A stretch of 26,520 nt of DNA. Origin: Mesostigma viride (taxonomy: Eukaryota > Streptophyta > Mesostigmatophyceae > Mesostigmatales > Mesostigmataceae). Below are positions 17,475 through 24,343 of this stretch, one piece after another (within the stretch, counting starts at the first letter, position 1; the number at the start of each line of letters is the position of its first letter). The DNA is taken from positions 1 through 26,520 of the forward strand of contig RPFO01001570.1 in the NCBI GenBank assembly GCA_009746045.1, read 5' to 3'. The translations under genes were made by a program, and so were the position numbers. The notes under the pieces are model-generated. The model was not told the DNA's origin, made no database searches, and saw only the letters and a program-made list of their open reading frames with translations.

Positions 17475-18206
17475 GGCAGGGCCGGAACGTAACACGGGCT
17501 GTCCCCTCTTTTCGACATATTGCAGACTTCTCCTGATATGTTCGCAAAAGACGCCGTGGGCTTCCCGATCTTCATCACGACACTCGCGGCTGCAATACGT
17601 CGGATCGCTGCATTTCTCGCAACGGTACACACAGCGTCCTCTGTATACGCAATTGAAGTTCATGCAACCTTCAAAGAAACTCACGGAGGACCCTATTCCT
17701 ACATCGATAGACTCGGGGACGAAAAGGGGGTTCTGAGCCCACTTCGGATCCTTCTCGGGTCCTTCTTCGGCCGATACCGTAAAGGCGTGAGACATCTTTG
17801 GGGTGTAGTAGTCCGCGGAAAGCCCTCTCGCTTTGGCCATGTACACGATGGCGATCGCTACTTCCCGTGTTGTGTCCACGTTGAACATGAGCAGAGGGCT
17901 TATGAGTCCCGAAAAACGCGCATCGTCTTCTGCGACCAGTTGTAGGTCGAGCGTCCGCCGGCTGATCTCTGTAAAAGATCGGACCCGTGCGACGAACAAA
18001 CATCGCTTTGAATAGTTGGCCCGAGACCAGCGGTCTGCTTCCTCTTTGAGATCTTTCACACGCAAGGTAGGCTGCTCGGAGATTGCTTTCCCCTGCGCAA
18101 ACAGAATCACGCTGGCTTTGTTGTCCTTTTCCCATCTTCGATACGACTGAGTCGTTTTTCCCGGTCTGGGGCGCTTTCTCGCTATCCAGGATCGCAGGCG
18201 CGCCAT
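17379..18206 (-). CDS. MYND zinc-finger protein
   Basis: ATG at 18204-18206, about 275 codons. The N-terminus is very basic (RSWIARKRPRPGKTTQSYRRW). A mixed alpha/beta middle part is unassigned. Near the end VYRCEKCSDPTYCSRECRDE and HGVFCEH form the MYND zinc finger (CxxC...YCSxxC...H...C), a protein-protein interaction module. In this frame the stop is at 17379, antisense to the OTU C-terminus by 96 bases; a one- or two-base change in the GGGG run near 17503 would end it at about 17450-17470 instead, so the true C-terminus is uncertain. It is divergent from the 2OG oxygenase gene with an 11-base gap between the two ATGs. Confidence 0.7.
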   Translation of the reverse strand: MARLRSWIARKRPRPGKTTQSYRRWEKDNKASVILFAQGKAISEQPTLRVKDLKEEADRWSRANYSKRCLFVARVRSFTEISRRTLDLQLVAEDDARFSGLISPLLMFNVDTTREVAIAIVYMAKARGLSADYYTPKMSHAFTVSAEEGPEKDPKWAQNPLFVPESIDVGIGSSVSFFEGCMNFNCVYRGRCVYRCEKCSDPTYCSRECRDEDREAHGVFCEHIRRSLQYVEKRGQPVLRSGPASCLKIVEHPLGVTRPQRIIRRQQHVQMPSVV

Positions 18207-18217
18207 GAAAGCGTCAA

Positions 18218-19066
18218 ATGTTTTCAAAACCCGCGTTATGGATGTCGTCTTCCGTAGAAGAGGGCGTGCGTGACGCTTTTCGGATGATTCAGTGCGCCGT
18301 TCGTCGAGGTCGGAAGCGCGCTGCGAAAGATTTGATGTCGAACGAGGAGGAACTCGTTTTTGCTTCTGAGTTCGTTCGTGACGCTCTCGCAGCCGAACGA
18401 AACCCCGTGATTCGAGACGTATTTAAAGGCTTGGCGACCGGGTACGCCGTCGTCCGTGGAGCCGCGCCAGAGGAAGAGGTTCAAAGAATCTTCGCGTTGT
18501 CGCAAGACAGACGGTCTCTCGCTACAACGATATTTCAAAGAGAAGACGAACGCGGCCGGTCGGATAAAGGGGACGGAAAGAGGAGCCAATACAACTTGAC
18601 AAAATCTTGGTCCAATGGCGAACTCAACACGTGGAAAACCTGCGTCCGTCTGATGTGGGATCTCGTTTCAGAACAATATCGGACGATCGAAGCGAGCTTC
18701 TTGTACTCTGATCCGGGATGCGACGTCCAGTCCGCGCATCGCGATTTTTCGCCGGACGTTATGCGCTGGAGAACAGGATTTCCCGTATCTTGTATGCTCG
18801 CGTTAGAGGAGGACACGCGTTTCATATTGTTCTTATCGAAACATCACTCTAATCCGATCGATGAGACGGGCGACGATCTGACGGGCCGCGTGTACCCTTT
18901 AGAAATATCGTTGAACGCCGGGGACCTTCTGATTTGGCACGCGCACCTCGTTCACGCCGGCGCAGGATATCCTGACAAGTCGAATTCGCGCCTTTTTTTT
19001 GCCGGCGTGGCGCTAGGCGACATTGAGTCGATACCAGTGGATTACACGTTCCATGTGAAGACTTAA
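18218..19066 (+). CDS. 2OG-Fe(II) oxygenase (phytanoyl-CoA dioxygenase-like)
   Basis: Frame starts at ATG 18218 or, eight codons later, at 18242 (MSSSVEEGV); the second may be the true start. Intact to 19066. Residues 1-90 are helical. The double-stranded beta-helix has DVQSAHRDFSPDV (H-x-D iron ligands), CMLALEEDTRFILFL, LNAGDLLIWHAHLVHAGAGY (distal His) and NSRLFFAGV (Arg for 2-oxoglutarate). Such enzymes hydroxylate small molecules or protein side chains with O2 and 2-oxoglutarate; the substrate cannot be read here. It is one of two oxygenases in the window; the other is the Rieske protein at 19947. Confidence 0.78.
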   Translation: MFSKPALWMSSSVEEGVRDAFRMIQCAVRRGRKRAAKDLMSNEEELVFASEFVRDALAAERNPVIRDVFKGLATGYAVVRGAAPEEEVQRIFALSQDRRSLATTIFQREDERGRSDKGDGKRSQYNLTKSWSNGELNTWKTCVRLMWDLVSEQYRTIEASFLYSDPGCDVQSAHRDFSPDVMRWRTGFPVSCMLALEEDTRFILFLSKHHSNPIDETGDDLTGRVYPLEISLNAGDLLIWHAHLVHAGAGYPDKSNSRLFFAGVALGDIESIPVDYTFHVKT

Positions 19067-19128
19067 ATAATTAATAAATATTGTCAAAACATATGAAGCC
19101 CGGGCGTAGGGCGTGAGCTCGCATGCCA

Positions 19129-19135
19129 TATAAAT
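19129..19135 (+). promoter_or_regulatory. TATA box before the DUF2314-like gene
   Basis: TATAAAT ends 24 bases before ATG 19159, in an A/T-rich stretch following a GC-rich one. Spacing is shorter than at 10175 and 23290. Confidence 0.45.
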
Positions 19136-19158
19136 CTTATTTTTTTAATAGGTAGAAA

Positions 19159-19444
19159 ATGACAAAGTCCAGCGTGCCATTGGTGGACGCGCAGAGATGC
19201 ACCGCTTACACCCGCGCACTTTCAAAGTGCCGTCAAAGAACAGGTTGTCGTCTATAAAGAAGGGCGATTTCGTTCAGATATCTAACACGAAAGATCGTTT
19301 TGGGTGCATGTAACGCGCGTACGCCGCCCCCACCTAGAGGGCATAGTCGACAACAAACTTGTACATACGCAAAACTACGATGCCGGCGACACTATAATCT
19401 TTCACCAATCCAACGTGTATGACATCATAAAAAAGCGGACCTAA
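19159..19444 (+). CDS. Small DUF2314-like protein with two frame changes
   Basis: ATG 19159, stop at 19442-19444, about 94 residues. The frame changes at AAA 19164-19166 and at TTTT 19298-19301. The visible blocks are MHRLHPRTFKVPSKNRLSSI, KKGDFVQISN, WVHVTRVRRPHLEGIVDNKL and YDAGDTIIFHQSNVYDI. The order KxGDxVxI ... WVxV ... GxVDN ... GDxIxF ... VYDI is that of the DUF2314 domain, a small beta-barrel found in bacteria (as in YegJ-type proteins) and in some giant viruses; that is from memory. Its function is unknown. It precedes a mini membrane protein. Confidence 0.55.
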
Positions 19445-19480
19445 GCCTTGAAAAAAAATGCAGACAAATTATCAAAACAC

Positions 19481-19673
19481 ATGAAGCCGTGGGTCAAATA
19501 TCTTTATCGGTATTTTTGTATCTGGTGCTCTTGCATCCGCTGGGGCGGGAGGCTACAAGATTCACGAGGGGCTACAAGAGAAATCCACGCGGACGAAAAC
19601 GGCAGGGGGGTTATTGCTCTTACTATGTTTGTTGATCTTAACATTCTTGGTTTGGTGGCTAGTTCCTCAGTGA
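19481..19673 (+). CDS. Mini membrane protein with two hydrophobic segments (frame change after the start)
   Basis: About 63 codons. ATG 19481 is one base out of frame with the coherent segment (IFIGIFVSGALASAGAGGYK, then EKSTRTKTAG, then GLLLLLCLLILTFLVWWLV, stop 19671-19673); dropping one A of AA at 19484-19485 would join them. It therefore has two hydrophobic helices around a Lys/Thr-rich loop. No family is recognised. The first helix with its Gly-rich end resembles the protein at 19704. Confidence 0.5.
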
Positions 19674-19703
19674 CACAGAACTTTTTGTTATGTATAAAAT
19701 AAA

Positions 19704-19806
19704 ATGAACTGTAGAATTTGGGCTTCTTGTGCTCATGCTCGCTTTGGCGGGAGGAGGAGGTTATATGATTTACCGTGGAAACCATCAAGGAAAGGATAAA
19801 AACTAA
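19704..19806 (+). CDS. Mini membrane protein, paralogous to the 19481 protein
   Basis: About 33 codons. ATG 19704 is one base out of frame with EFGLLVLMLALAGGGGYMIY followed by a basic end (RGNHQGKDKN) and a stop at 19804-19806; removing one A of AA at 19707-19708 would join them. One helix followed by a Gly-rich turn and Tyr matches the first half of the 19481 protein (ALASAGAGGYKIHEG against LALAGGGGYMIYRGN). No family is recognised. Confidence 0.4.
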
Positions 19807-19946
19807 CGTGGCAGATCCCCGGAGGATTATGGTTGCAAGTATATTTGTGCCATTGTAGCATACTTTTTGATAAAGAGAAAACCGTAAACTCTTAGCCAAC
19901 TCGCCTATTGAGACCGGTAAAATTTGCGTTTCTATAGTGGGTCGCG

Positions 19947-20931
19947 ATGGCGAACGCGGTAAAACTTCTCGCGTGTCTCCCTGCGAGATGCGATTCTGTT
20001 CCGGACAAATGGGTCTGCGTCGGACGCAAACCGTCCTGTGTCAAAGTGACAAAATATATAACGAAGAAATCCTCATGTACCCGCACCGTGAGCGCAACGA
20101 GACCCTCGCCGTTCGCAACGTGTGTCCTCACCGCGGTGCGCGTCTTTCTCACAAGGCGAGAGTCGAGGACGGGTGCATTCGTTGTGCCTACCACGGCATG
20201 TATTGGGGAAAACAGAACAACCCAAACGGATACCTTGACACGAAACAAGACGAGGATTTGGTGTGGGTCAACACAGGGATAGGAGATGGCGACTCGGCCT
20301 TTCCTTCGATTCCGGAGTTCACAGATCCACTGTTTCGAACTTTTTCATACACGGGGGCGGTAGCCGGTCACCCGATGATCGTGATGGAAAATCTGCTAGA
20401 CCACGCGCACTTGGAGCACGTGCATCGCGTAAAGATCGTCGAGTCCAAGCAAACAGAAGTGACCACAGAGAAGTCATCCCTCTATAGCGGAAGAGCGTGT
20501 ACACGTATCCTATCACGAACGCGTGGATTGCTCGATGGATCCGGAAGATGTTCTCGGTTCCAGATACAGGCCCGTTGTCCCTTTCTGTTGACAACGAGTT
20601 CTTTTTGCCCTATACCGCGAGTCTGCGGTTCAAGGTCTCTGGACAAAGCCGTGCTGTGTTCGTGCTGTGGTTCAGCTTGCAGCCGTTCGAGGAACGCAAG
20701 TCTCTGTTGACTTGCCGCGTTTCTCGCAGTGTCATGGTTGATCCGCGGTGGGATTGGATCTTTTACGGGCTGAACGCCCTTCCTTTGTTCGAAGACGACG
20801 AAATCATCGCGAACGTGGTTGTCGGCGATTGGTGTCGCAACCGGTTGACGCCTAACGATGCGTTGGTAAAGATGTATAGAGACAAGATGTGGTCGGTGTA
20901 CGGGATCTCGTTTCCCGAACCATTTTCGTGA
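19947..20931 (+). CDS. Rieske-type non-haem iron oxygenase
   Basis: ATG 19947, stop at 20929-20931, about 328 residues with two frame changes (AAA 20038-20040 and GG 20489-20490), no stops within the merged frames. The Rieske domain has NVCPHRGARLSHKARV and CIRCAYHGMYW, giving C-x-H and C-x2-H ligands for the 2Fe-2S cluster. The catalytic part begins with MENLLDHAHLEHVHRVKI, the usual Asp-x(2)-His-x(4)-His mononuclear iron site. The rest (WIARWIRKMFSVPDTG, WSLQPFEE and so on) matches the size of pheophorbide a oxygenase, choline monooxygenase or the Neverland/DAF-36 cholesterol desaturases (about 350-450 residues, somewhat shorter here). The substrate is unknown; a reductase partner is not in the window and could be a host ferredoxin. 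Confidence 0.75.
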
Positions 20932-21003
20932 AGTGTGCACGAACATTGTACAGTCCCGTTAGAAGATCTATTTTCGATCGAGTCGTTTGACGGACGCGCA
21001 TTC
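20932..21003. other. Gap after the Rieske gene
   Basis: Seventy-two bases between the Rieske stop and the first composite repeat. Nothing recognisable. Confidence 0.5.
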
Positions 21004-21176
21004 CTCTAACTGGTGGTCATACGGATGTGTTCCCGTACACACCAGTGGCGGTACGGACGTGTATCCGTACACACTGGTGGTGGTACGGACATGGTTCCGT
21101 CTGTGTTGATACATACTTCAATCCAATGTTATTAGTATATTAGTGTACGGAGAGGTCACCATTCCATCCCGAAATG
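21004..21176 (-). repeat. Composite intergenic repeat, inverted copy
   Basis: On the minus strand it reads block A (GGTGACCTCTCCGTACAC, TATACTAATAACATTGG, about 21176-21112), then block B, three tandem units of about 32 bases built on TCCGTACCACCACCAGTGTG (about 21105-21010). Each unit has 6-7 base inverted arms (TCCGTAC ... GTACGGA). It lies directly before the 21261 gene and is inverted relative to the copies at 21826, 22062 and 23108. Confidence 0.7.
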
Positions 21177-21260
21177 GGTCTCGAAAAAACTTTTTTTCCA
21201 TGGGCTTGACAACTTGCTCGGCTGACGACCTTATACTTATCTCTTTTGTTATAATGAATC

Positions 21261-21803
21261 ATGAATTTACACGAGTTAATAAAAGACTTTCCTGCGTACG
21301 ACGCTGGACAGGTTCCCTCGCCAATGACAGCACTGCGTTTTATTTCCGAACCTCCATTTTGTGGTGCAGTCGAATATGAAATTTTCGATCACGTGGTAAT
21401 ACACGATCCATCTTCTCTTGAATTTGATAAAAAGAGTAACAAGTTGATGTACGTAGTCAACGAGCTTCCTTATTCGGATATTATACGCGAAATTACCAGC
21501 GATAAGGATATCCGTGTCCGCCTTGGAAACGAAGAACTGCATCCGGAAGGCTTGCTGATCGCTAACTGCCTCGGACAGTATGCTCTCAAGGGGGTTGTTG
21601 TATATCTTGATTTCTTTAACAACACTCCTGTGTCGTTCTTTATCAAATATCGTTGTTATTTGTTTCAATTAGACCTGGTTAAAAGAATAAGGATGTGTGA
21701 AGAAGTCAGCACGAACACGCATGTGTATAGACACGGCATGATTTTGCCAAAGTCAGAGAAGTCGCCTGATGGCTCTCCGGAGCCACTCTTCAGCAGCAAT
21801 TGA
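21261..21803 (+). CDS. Unknown soluble protein, intact, flanked by inverted composite repeats
   Basis: 180 codons, ATG 21261. No membrane segment, zinc motif or known catalytic motif. It has alternating strands and helices (PPFCGAVEYEIFDHVVIHDP, KLMYVVNELPYSDIIREIT, QYALKGVVVYLDFFNNTPVS), compatible with a small mixed alpha/beta fold. I do not recognise a family. The composite repeats stand on both sides in opposite orientation (21004-21176 and 21826-22015), so gene and repeats together form an inverted-repeat-bounded cassette of about 1.0 kb. Base composition is more A/T-rich than its neighbours, which may mark a separate origin. Confidence 0.6.
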   Translation: MNLHELIKDFPAYDAGQVPSPMTALRFISEPPFCGAVEYEIFDHVVIHDPSSLEFDKKSNKLMYVVNELPYSDIIREITSDKDIRVRLGNEELHPEGLLIANCLGQYALKGVVVYLDFFNNTPVSFFIKYRCYLFQLDLVKRIRMCEEVSTNTHVYRHGMILPKSEKSPDGSPEPLFSSN

Positions 21804-21825
21804 AAGTTTTTTCAAGGTCTGTTTC

Positions 21826-22015
21826 GGGATGGATCGGTGACCTCTCCGTACCATAACATACTCATTACATTGGATGATAGTAAACGATAACATGTACAAA
21901 CACATGTCCGTACCACCACCAATGTGGACGGTTGCATGTCCGTACCACCACCAGTGTGGACGGTTGCATGTCCGTACCACCACCAGTGTGGACGGTGGCA
22001 TTTCCGTACAACCTC
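21826..22015 (+). repeat. Composite intergenic repeat with a 32-bp tandem array
   Basis: Block A (GGTGACCTCTCCGTACCATA, then ACATACTCATTACATTGGAT) at about 21837-21875, then block B: three 32-base units starting at 21903, 21935 and 21967, each CATGTCCGTACCACCACC plus (A/C)ATGTGGACGGTTG-like, and a partial fourth from 21999. The period is exactly 32. There are no spacers between units. Confidence 0.75.
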
Positions 22016-22061
22016 GTGGTATAAACAGGTGGCTCAAGACCACGGGGACAAAAAGTTTTTC

Positions 22062-22225
22062 CGATGCCCTTTCTGGGAAGGAATGGTGACCTATCCGTAC
22101 CTTAACATACTAACTATAGTGGACGTAAGTACCTGTCGCCATATACGAAAACCGAGTCCGTACCACCTCCAGTATGTACGGCGTCGCGTCCGTACCACGA
22201 CGGGTGTGTACGGGTACCACGACCG
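22062..22225 (+). repeat. Composite intergenic repeat, second plus-strand copy
   Basis: Block A (GGTGACCTATCCGTACCTTA, ACATACTAACTATAGTGG) at about 22084-22122, then degenerate block B units (TCCGTACCACCTCCAGTATG, TCCGTACCACGACGGGTGTG) to about 22225. It directly follows the 21826-22015 copy, making a tandem A-B-A-B, and abuts the 3' end of the F-box gene at 22231. Confidence 0.65.
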
Positions 22226-22230
22226 TACGT

Positions 22231-23076
22231 CTAAAGACGCCGCCTGCCACGCTTCGACTTGGAGCGGACGGAGCGATGAGCACTCGAAGCGTGCGAACCT
22301 AATTTAGTCCCTTCCCGTTTAGAACGTCGTTCCTTGTCGTTCCAAAACATCTTCGCTAGCCTGAAAGATTGATCATCCAGCCGACGAGTGGCGTCGTCAT
22401 CTGCGCGTAAACGCTCCCTGTCGCGTTCGTTCGCGTTCTTTTTGATCGTGATACCGTCGCTGATAGCCTTTTCCGTGGACGTGGGAGCACCAGCCCCCCG
22501 TAGAGCTCTTAACAAGTGCAAATCATTGGTGTCACGTATTATCGAGTCTGTCCGATCGTTGATCGCATCAAACGTCTTCGAGCCATTGTTGTTATTTATC
22601 GAGATCTTCTCTTTAATCGCGTTTCTCCACACGTCAGGGACAAGCTCGCTCGTATCGCGATTCACAAGGCGAAGAGCTGCCCCGGAACGATCGCTGTCTG
22701 TTCCTTGCGCGACTTTCTTAAGTATAAGTCGTTGTACGTCGGCGGGGATATCATTCCATGTAGCGGCGGAGTCAGATGATGAAGATTTCTGCATTTTTTG
22801 AAAAGCGTCGCGTGTCTCGTTGGACTGACCTACTTCGCGCTGGTTCGGAGTGCCGAGTTTCTGCGGTCGCTTTTCCGCCTCTCCCTCGTCCGTATTTCCT
22901 GATTTCGCGAAAATGGTTCGGAGGGGCGGACGTTGCTCCGTAGTCGTTTCTTCCATTCGGTGTCTTCCGCGCTTCCGAGATTGACACGCGGCATGCGTTC
23001 CGCACAACTTCCGGCCTGGACGGACGTCGTTTCGACATTCACGTCCTTGTTTTGTCTTACGGCAACACTTTGTCAT
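22231..23076 (-). CDS. F-box protein with N-terminal Cys/His motif
   Basis: ATG at 23074-23076 (MTKCCRKT), 281 codons. The first 30 residues (CCRKTKQGRECRNDVRPGR, then KLCGTHAACQ) form a C-x(3)-T-x(2)-G-x(2)-C-x(n)-C-x(2)-H motif, a small zinc site seen on many giant-virus proteins. After a low-complexity linker, AATWNDIPADVQRLILKKV is an F-box-like helix pair (W-x-D-I/L-P-x-D), which in cells recruits substrates to SCF ubiquitin ligase through Skp1. The C-terminal part is Lys/Arg-rich with repeated basic runs (RSVRSKSKRGRRRL), a likely nuclear targeting signal. It probably acts on the host ubiquitin system with the OTU protease as an opposing activity; that is inference. Both flanks carry composite repeats. 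Confidence 0.65.
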   Translation of the reverse strand: MTKCCRKTKQGRECRNDVRPGRKLCGTHAACQSRKRGRHRMEETTTEQRPPLRTIFAKSGNTDEGEAEKRPQKLGTPNQREVGQSNETRDAFQKMQKSSSSDSAATWNDIPADVQRLILKKVAQGTDSDRSGAALRLVNRDTSELVPDVWRNAIKEKISINNNNGSKTFDAINDRTDSIIRDTNDLHLLRALRGAGAPTSTEKAISDGITIKKNANERDRERLRADDDATRRLDDQSFRLAKMFWNDKERRSKREGTKLGSHASSAHRSVRSKSKRGRRRL

Positions 23077-23107
23077 TGTACTGATAATACAAAGGCATAA
23101 AAATCCC

Positions 23108-23210
23108 AAACGACCTATCCGTACAGTAAAATACTAACTACACGCGACTAAAGTATGATGCAATATACGGAAACATCAGTTAGTGTACGGTATCTTAACC
23201 GTACCACCAC
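23108..23210 (+). repeat. Composite intergenic repeat, third plus-strand copy
   Basis: Block A (ACGACCTATCCGTACAGTAA, AATACTAACTACACGCGAC) at about 23112-23148, then a degenerate B region with GTGTACGGTATC and CCGTACCACCACG ending near 23210. It is in the shared upstream region between the F-box gene (minus) and the 23351 gene (plus). Confidence 0.55.
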
Positions 23211-23289
23211 GTCATTCTCGTCTTGGTCGAAGTTCTAGAAGGTTCTTGCGATAAGGTTGTAACCTCCCATCGCCGAATCTACCGACACA

Positions 23290-23297
23290 TATAAATA
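23290..23297 (+). promoter_or_regulatory. TATA box and CT-rich leader of the 23351 gene
   Basis: TATAAATA stands 61 bases before ATG 23351. The leader from 23310 is a long C/T tract (CCCTCTCTCTCTCTGTCTCG and so on) and the start context is GCCATGGCTT, as at 10234 and 6891. Confidence 0.72.
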
Positions 23298-23350
23298 CCT
23301 GTCGCCCTCTCTCTCTCTGTCTCGTTGCACTCTCTTCCTCACCAGCTGCC

Positions 23351-24058
23351 ATGGCTTCCTCCCGCGTCATCGGTTGTTTTGTCGCCGTGTCTCGGAACGA
23401 GATCGCTGCTTTCGAAAGTCTGCCAGTCACCATGGTTATCGAGTGCAGCGCCCCTTTGTGCTCGTGCAAGGCGGCGTTCTCCGACCCAAAGACGCCACAA
23501 ATCGGACTGTGCGGAAGACACAAGAACAGGTTTTGCATCCCCTTCGAGGATCCTGTATTCCGAGCCTCGGTGGTTTGTCTCGACCAACCAGGATGGGAAG
23601 GAAGAAAGGGACTTCGCGTGCTCGTCGACGGAAAACCATACGAACCGTTCGGCCCTTGTCGTCCTCTCGTTGGTTCCGCAGATCGGTGCGATCAACACCC
23701 TCTTGGCTGCTTTCGATCGCCTGTGTGCGCTCAAAGCCTCGAAATCAAGAACAACAAAAACCGGATCACCGTGCACCGGTTTCGAGCGATGGAAAAAGAA
23801 ATCGCGATTCTTCGGGAAGCTCTTGTGAGACTCGAAAAACGCGTCGCAGATCTGCAACCGGTGTCAAAAAAACGAACCGCGGACTCGCACGACTTTCTTC
23901 GCGAACTTCTTTCATCGCAGAAAGTCGTCGAGACTACGGCGTTTGAAGAAGAGGATGAATTTACTGCGAGACTCACCGCTCCAACTCAAACACCGATGGA
24001 GCTGGAAAATCGGGACGAAGAACGAGGAACAAAGAGACTAAAAGCAAGCTTGCTGTGA
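23351..24058 (+). CDS. Unknown protein with Cys/His N-terminal part and coiled coil
   Basis: 235 codons in the annotated frame, ATG 23351, stop at 24056-24058. The N-terminal part contains VIECSAPLCSCKAAFSD and IGLCGRHKNRFC, a possible zinc site (C-x(5)-C-x-C and C-x(2)-H). A coiled coil follows (MEKEIAILREALVRLEKRVADLQ) and then an acidic end with KRLK. In the region 23640-23770 another frame (ALVVLSLVPQIGAINTLLAAF) looks more protein-like than the annotated one, so a compensating pair of one-base indels may lie there. The family is unknown. Strong TATA promoter and Kozak-like start suggest high expression. The 3' end overlaps the 23973-24314 gene on the other strand. Confidence 0.6.
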   Translation: MASSRVIGCFVAVSRNEIAAFESLPVTMVIECSAPLCSCKAAFSDPKTPQIGLCGRHKNRFCIPFEDPVFRASVVCLDQPGWEGRKGLRVLVDGKPYEPFGPCRPLVGSADRCDQHPLGCFRSPVCAQSLEIKNNKNRITVHRFRAMEKEIAILREALVRLEKRVADLQPVSKKRTADSHDFLRELLSSQKVVETTAFEEEDEFTARLTAPTQTPMELENRDEERGTKRLKASLL

Positions 24059-24314
24059 TTCCCCAGCCGAATGCCAGAGCGTACGATAATCTATTTTTCA
24101 CTCGACGGTACTTTTTTGCTCTGTTCTCCGCCTCGCGTTGGACAGACAAAGGATCGTTCGTTTCTTCGCCTAAGTTTCGCATTTCTACAGCTATATCGTC
24201 TGTCTCGGAACGCATGTTTTTCAGACGACGATTGAAATGAGAGAACAAAATTGTGAGTACGGTGGACACGATTGCACCCGCTGCGGCGGCAGTCAAAACA
24301 AGTTTGTGTTGCAT
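23973..24314 (-). CDS. Small two-span membrane protein
   Basis: 114 codons, ATG at 24312-24314, stop at 23973. Hydrophobic segments at about residues 4-21 (KLVLTAAAAGAIVSTVLTIL) and 80-99 (LSYALAFGWGITASLLLVSL, continuing FLVLRP). The loop between is charged (RRLKNMRSETDDIAVEMRNL). No family is recognised. The last 86 bases run antisense to the end of the 23351 gene. Both ends look coding, so this is a convergent overlap and not a chance frame. Confidence 0.6.
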   Translation of the reverse strand: MQHKLVLTAAAAGAIVSTVLTILFSHFNRRLKNMRSETDDIAVEMRNLGEETNDPLSVQREAENRAKKYRRVKNRLSYALAFGWGITASLLLVSLFLVLRPDFPAPSVFELER

Positions 24315-24343
24315 GATCTTACTTTGATGAATGAATAAAATAT

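Noticed and set aside
19082-19492. Repeat TCAAAACAxATGAAGCC at about 19083 and 19472
   Set aside because: About 17 matching bases next to two different genes; too short and isolated to call an element, possibly a remnant of a local duplication.
21903-22015. CRISPR-like array of 32-base repeats
   Set aside because: The units are head-to-tail with no unique spacers and there are no cas genes; it is a simple tandem repeat.
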